Shown: positions 43,901 through 49,900 of the stretch, piece by piece | Position numbering within the stretch: position 1 is the stretch's first letter | Layout: each line of letters starts with the position of its first letter | Source of the DNA: Lepas anatifera | Taxonomy: Eukaryota > Arthropoda > Thecostraca > Lepadidae | Assembly (NCBI GenBank): GCA_034440635.1 | Contig: JAOTON010001814.1 | Coordinates: 2,605,001 to 2,669,000 of the forward strand | Reading direction: 5' to 3' | DNA: 64,000 nucleotides | The notes under the pieces: model-generated | Told to the model about the DNA's origin: nothing | The model's database searches: none | The model's input: the letters and a program-made list of their open reading frames with translations, nothing else | Position numbers and translations under genes: made by a program

Positions 43901-46900
43901 AAGGTTCGACGGTACTTGACCCATTTTATGTAGACCGAGTTCCTATCAGAAGATAAAGGGTTCACGGGCGACGATAGGATCAGTTCACGTCGGTTTATCT
44001 AGCATTGCCGTTGAAGAGCAGAGAAATAAGTCACGTGCCACCGGGTCCGAACTTGAGAAATCACTGCTGTCGCTGGGGCTGGGAGGGAATTGATACCTTT
44101 GCAGGCTGATGTGTGTGGTATTGCCATTTCGAATTTTGACATGATCGTTTCAGTTGCCTCCCAAAAACACACCTATATATTCCAGCGGATGGAGTACAGA
44201 TCTTGGCTCGACAGGTACCAACCCAAAGGATGTCATTCTGCATTTATTTCAATCTCGGTTCCAATCTCTGGCGGGTGTCCCAAACCGATGCCGTGCCGCC
44301 AGCCCTGCGGCGCCACTCGTAATGGATGGAAAGGATGGGGCGGACCTGCCTCCGGTGCGCCACCCAATGTCAACTGTGCGCAGCTCTCGCCTAAAAACGT
44401 GGAAGCGGAAATGATTCGACGCTCGGTCTCACGGTACCCGCCACAGCGGGCCTGATGAATATACAGCTATTCTCGCGCGGGCGTAATTACCCGGGGCGTA
44501 ACCATGGAGCTACAGTTTAGCAGAGCACTCTCGGCATGGCGGTGGAATACATCATGGCTAGCGCACTGCATGGGTTGATTTCCACACGGCTGATTCCGGA
44601 ACTAGAAAGGGCACATACCTCCACAATGCTGACAGTTTATGAGTGGTTAATAATCATCAAATATATCATGTCATACACGAAACCTGAACTAGTAAGCCCA
44701 TTAAAACCAGACATAATTACCGCTTCAATTTTTACATAGTGCACCACGGAAACAGTGACCGACAAATCATTCCTATATGTTTCGTGTTAGATATCTACCA
44801 TAAAACTTTTGGTTTTATTGCTTCAATTACAGCGCGCGTTCACCTTTGCATCAAGCACAGCGTTTATTGCAGATGTCAAAAATGTCGAAATTACGGTCGA
44901 TTTCAGCACAGCAAAAAGGAAAACAAGCACGGAAACATCAGGCGTTTGACAAGCGGAGCAGAGTGCGTCTATCTCCCAAGGGCACCTTGGAGGACACGAT
45001 AGTCGAGAGCTATAAGTGATTTCACCGCCGCGACAAATTCCGCTGCGAAGGAAAGCGTAAACCTGCCTCGACCCAGCCGCGAGCGGTCGCAGCGGCGTCG
45101 GAGCGAGGGAAAGTACGTCGGCGTGGCGAGGAGCGTCTCATGCCCCCCCACCCCCACTGTGGTCACGTGGCGCAGACGCGGGGTCTGAATCCAGAGTGTG
45201 GTCGATACAGTAAAATTTAAAATGTAAAAATGGGAACAGCTGTGCCGAAACATTAGCAGCTTCAGTATGCTCTGGTTGTGTGCCAAGCACGGGAACGGAC
45301 TTATCGACTCATGGAGCCGGGAGCCTGTGTTCGGCACTCCCGGTCACATGTGTCGGTAAGTCCGTTACCGCAGCCGGTACGTAAATAAGGGTGTACTGAA
45401 GCTGCTCATGTATCTGGGGTAATTGTATCTTAGCGCGACTGGCAGAGATTGACTTCTTATGGTTTCGATACACACCAATGCCCCGTCTCCAGTGGAGAAA
45501 AGTCATGCTTATCGGGGTTTGACGACGCACCAACTGCTGAAGAAGGTGGTGTGACAGACTTCACGCTGTTGGGAGGGATCTGGGATACAAAATTTTTCAG
45601 TGGACCAGCATCATTTGAAATCGGGACCTATGGCACAGGAGAGGTTTTTTTAAAATAAATTTGGTCCAACTTGTTTCCAGTACGGCTGCTGGAGTCGGAG
45701 TCTCACTAAAGTCCTCAAGGGACTTGTCACGGAGACCCCGACCCAACCACCGGAACGAGCAACTCCCACAATGAAGGGATAAGTTAGAAGCCAAAGTTTA
45801 ACATCCCACAAAGCACAGGGACGGCCGCCCCGCTCAGGTCACCCTCTCTCCAGTCGGTTGCCAGCCTACCTACGTCGGGCAAACTATTGAGCGCCGGAGC
45901 GTCTCAGGGGAACCGATCCCAAGCCTGGACATGCACTGCCACTGCATACTTCTGAGCAGCGGGCCGGAGCCCAACGCTCTACCAACTGAGCTACCGGGGC
46001 GGCTCAGTTTCAATCCACTGACCCCAGCATCTTCTAAACGAGAAAAATGCACGAAAAATTAAATAATCATAATAATATCCACAATCATAATAATCAATCA
46101 ATAAACATCATGACAATAATCATTTTGATAGTCACACCGATTAAGTAACCTTGTCCCCTGCACCGGTCTTCACTGGGAAGCAAGCGTTCCGACGGTTACT
46201 TATTCCGAACCTTACCCAAATGCGTGAGGTGGGCGGCAAGGTTACATCACCGCACCGCACGTTCACGGCACAACGCCGCACGCGCGGGATCACACCTGAG
46301 CTGGCTATGCATCAGCTTTAAAGGGAATGTCGCACCTTTATATCGCGAATGCAAAGGGATATACGCGAAAAAAGTGTATTGGTTAGATCAAAAGGTCACA
46401 AAAAGTTGTTTCAGAAGTCCTATTCTCATTTTTGCGAATTCGGCCAGCAAATGCCTTAAAACTGCTCTCAAAGTCAACATTTCCACACGACTTTACCGGT
46501 ACACCTCATATCGGTGTATATGACGTACACACGGCTAAGGCTATCAATTTCTCTAAGAATTAGGTCATAACTATCCTAAACAGTGATGTAGAACTTTGGA
46601 CTACTACAGAAAAAATTACTTTAGAAAAACAATATTCCAAAACTCCTTTGAAACAGAAATATAGGGCTTAAAAGAAATCACAATTAACCAATCAGAAGCC
46701 TAGGAATTCGCATACAGGGGTCACGTGACCTATCTGACGCAAAAGTTTTGTCATCCTGGGGCTGAAGCAGAAAATGATTCAAGACCCGAAGTACGAAACG
46801 GCTGAAGGCTTGAGTAACTATGTTTTTTCCGTTTCTAAGGCAAACTAATTCATTTTGTAGTTTTTAAAAGCTTTTTAAAATTAATTCAAATACAAATACA

Positions 46901-49900
46901 GGAGGACAGACATTTGTATTACAAAAAACATTGATTTCAACTTTAAATAGTTTTCGAAAAGTAAGTGATGGGTGAAGGTTTCAACATTTTATCGGAACTG
47001 TTAACCGATTTCGATAATAAGTGAATGACCTCCCAAAATCTTTCCGAAGATACAAAAATAATTGATAGTTTCGTAATCAGGATTTTTCAAATAGCAAGAA
47101 ACCACAAGAATAGTTTTTTTCGCGTATCTCCCTTTAACTGAGAGAGCCAAGTTGTAAAGCATGCCGGAAAACCCGGTACTCAATATATTTGTATTGAAAC
47201 TCAAAATTTTAGTAGAGAAAAGCTAAAAACCTACCTGAAATGTACCCAAAATTTACCCCAGCCAGGCGGCCACAGTTGTCAGCTGTTGGTGTGACGTCAG
47301 TGATGTAAACACGGCAGTGACGTCCACGCAAGTAAGGGGCCGTGACCGCATGTTACGGGGCCGCGAACGCAAGTAAGACACCGTCCACGCATGTACAGAG
47401 CCGTCCACGCATGTATAGGGCAGTCCACGCATGTATAGGGCGTCCACCATGCTGCCCATTTGGCGTCCCACATGTATAGGGCCGTCCACGCATGTATAGG
47501 GCCGTCCACGCATGTATAGAGCCGTCCACGCATGTATAGGGCCGCCCACGCATGCATAGGGCCGTCCAGGTATGCAAGGGGTCGTCCGTGCACGTCAGGG
47601 CCCTAAAAGGGAATGTGGCACCTGCATAATGTGATTTTAAATGGAATGTGGCACCTTCACAACGTGATTTTAACTGAGATAGCCAAGTTGTAAAGCAGGT
47701 CGGAAAACCCGGTGCTCCATACTTCATTTGACATGGAACTCGATATTTCCGTAGAAAAAAGCTAAAACCTACCTGACACCAGCTCCCCTCAGCCCCCCGT
47801 CGCCGGCGGCCGTTGTTGTGAGCTACTGGTGTGAGGACATATGCTGACGTCACGATGAGCATCAGCCAATCGAAGCCCTTGAAGCGTTTCAAGTATGGTA
47901 GTGGTTGCCAGATCGTGACATCATCCATAGTCTGATATTTATTTCTTTTTCTAGAGGATTATTTTTAAAAACCAAATATTGAGCTTATTGTACATTTTTC
48001 AGAGAAATCATGAGTGGTTTCATTATTTTTGACTAAAAGTACGCCTAATTACACTAAATTCCAGGATTCGACCAAGGTGCCACATTCCCTTTAACTGAGA
48101 TAGCCAAGTTGCAAAGCAAGTCGGAAATCCCGGTACTCAATATATCATTTGTCTCGGAACTCGATATTTCCGTAAAAAAAGCTAAAACCTACCCGAAATG
48201 TACCTCTGATGTGCCTCTCGCCAGGAGGCCATTGTTATGAGCTGCTGATGTGACGACATATGCTGACGTCACGATGAGCATCATCCAATCGAAGCCCTTA
48301 AAGCGTTTCGAGTATGGTAGTGGTAGCCAGATCATGACATCATCTGCAGGCAGATATTTATTTCTTTTCCTAGAGGAGCATTTTAAAAATCAAAATATTG
48401 AGCTTATTGTAAATTTTCCGACAAATCATGAATGGTTTCATTATTTTCGGCTAAAAGTACGCCCAATTATACTAAATTCCAAGATTCAACCAAGGTGCCA
48501 CATTCCCTTTTAAAGGGAATATGGCACCTTGGTCGAATCCTGGAATTTAGTGAAATTAGGCGTACTTTTAGCCAAAAATAATGAAACCACTCATGATTTC
48601 TCTGAAAAATGTACAATAAGCTCAATATTTTGTTTTTAAAAATACTCCTCTAGAAAAAGAAATAAATATCAGCCTGTGGATGATGTCACGATCTGGCAAC
48701 CATTACCATACTTGAAACGCTTCAAGGGCTTCGATTGGCCCATGCTCATGGTGACGTCAGCACATGTCGTCACACCGGCAGCTCACAACAATGGCCACCC
48801 GGCGACGGGCCGATGGGGGACTGGTGCCGGGTAGGTTTTAGCTTTTTTCTACGGAAATATCGAGTTCCAAGACAAATGAAATATGGAGTACCGGGTTTTC
48901 CGACTTGCTTTACAACTTGGCTATCTCAGTTAAAATCACGTTGTGAAGGTGCCACATTCCCTTTAATATAAACCGAGTGCGTATCAACAATAGAGGGTTA
49001 GGGGAGGGTGATTAGCAAATCAACGATCAACATTTTTTGCGAGTCAGCAAAAGCCTGCCTGCCGTTTATGGGGTCCTGTCGTTCCATTTACCTCGTCGGA
49101 TGGGACCTACCTAAACTGGGCCTCTTTGGACGGTCCAAAGGCCTCCTCATTGCGGCCAAGGGAGTTCAAACATCCAATATGAAGCCTTATGCCTGTTGGC
49201 AATGAATTTATAGTTTATCAGCCTTCAGAGGCCAACACAGACTTCCATTATCGAAGGAGGCCTGGTGAGACGAGCAGGGCCTTCATAAACTTTAAAGGGA
49301 ATGTGACACCTTAGTCGAATCCTGGAATTTGGTGTAATTAGGCGTACTTTTAGCCGAAAATAATGAAACCACTCATGATTTCTCTAAAATAGTGTAGAAT
49401 AAGCTCAATATCTTGACTTTTAAAATACTCCTCTAGGAAAAGAAATAAATATCTGCCTGTGGATGATGTCATGATCTAGCAACCACTACCATACGCGAAA
49501 CGCTTCAAGGGCTTCGATTGGCTGATGCTCATCGTGGCGTCAGCATATGTCGTCACGCCAGCAGCCATGACAACTGTGACCTGCTCCTAAGGGTATATGA
49601 GGGGTACATTGTAGGTCAGTTTTAGCTTTTTCTACGGAAATCTCGGGTTCCAAGACAAATGCTATATTGAGTACCGGGTTTTCCGACTTGCTTTACAACT
49701 TCACTATCTCAGTTAAAATCACGTTATGAAGGAGTCACATTCCCTTTAAAGGGGCTATGCCACCATAAACTATTGGTCATGCCCCTAATGGTGGCGATAC
49801 CCCTGATAACACTGTTCAGATTAACGAAGATCATGATTTTAACCAGAGTTTCAATCATTTTCCCACATCGATTACTCTCCCCTCGGTCAGTTGTTTCGTG

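Larger units (their letters stand above)
46322..47310 (-). mobile_element. Family A MITE copy A6, interrupted and truncated
   Basis: The left terminus AGGGAATGTCGCACC follows TTAA at 46318-46321. The copy is interrupted by family C copy C2 and resumes after TTAA 47134-47137 with CTGAGAGAGCCAAGTTG, running to about 47310, where a minisatellite replaces the other end. Confidence 0.75.

Noticed and set aside
45935..46005. Functional tRNA gene on the minus strand
   Set aside because: Good D-arm and A box, but the anticodon stem and T-arm do not fold at the required spacing.
47253..47928. Minus-strand frames with repeated [19 protein letters not shown] motifs
   Set aside because: Translation of the 20-bp minisatellite plus family A MITE.
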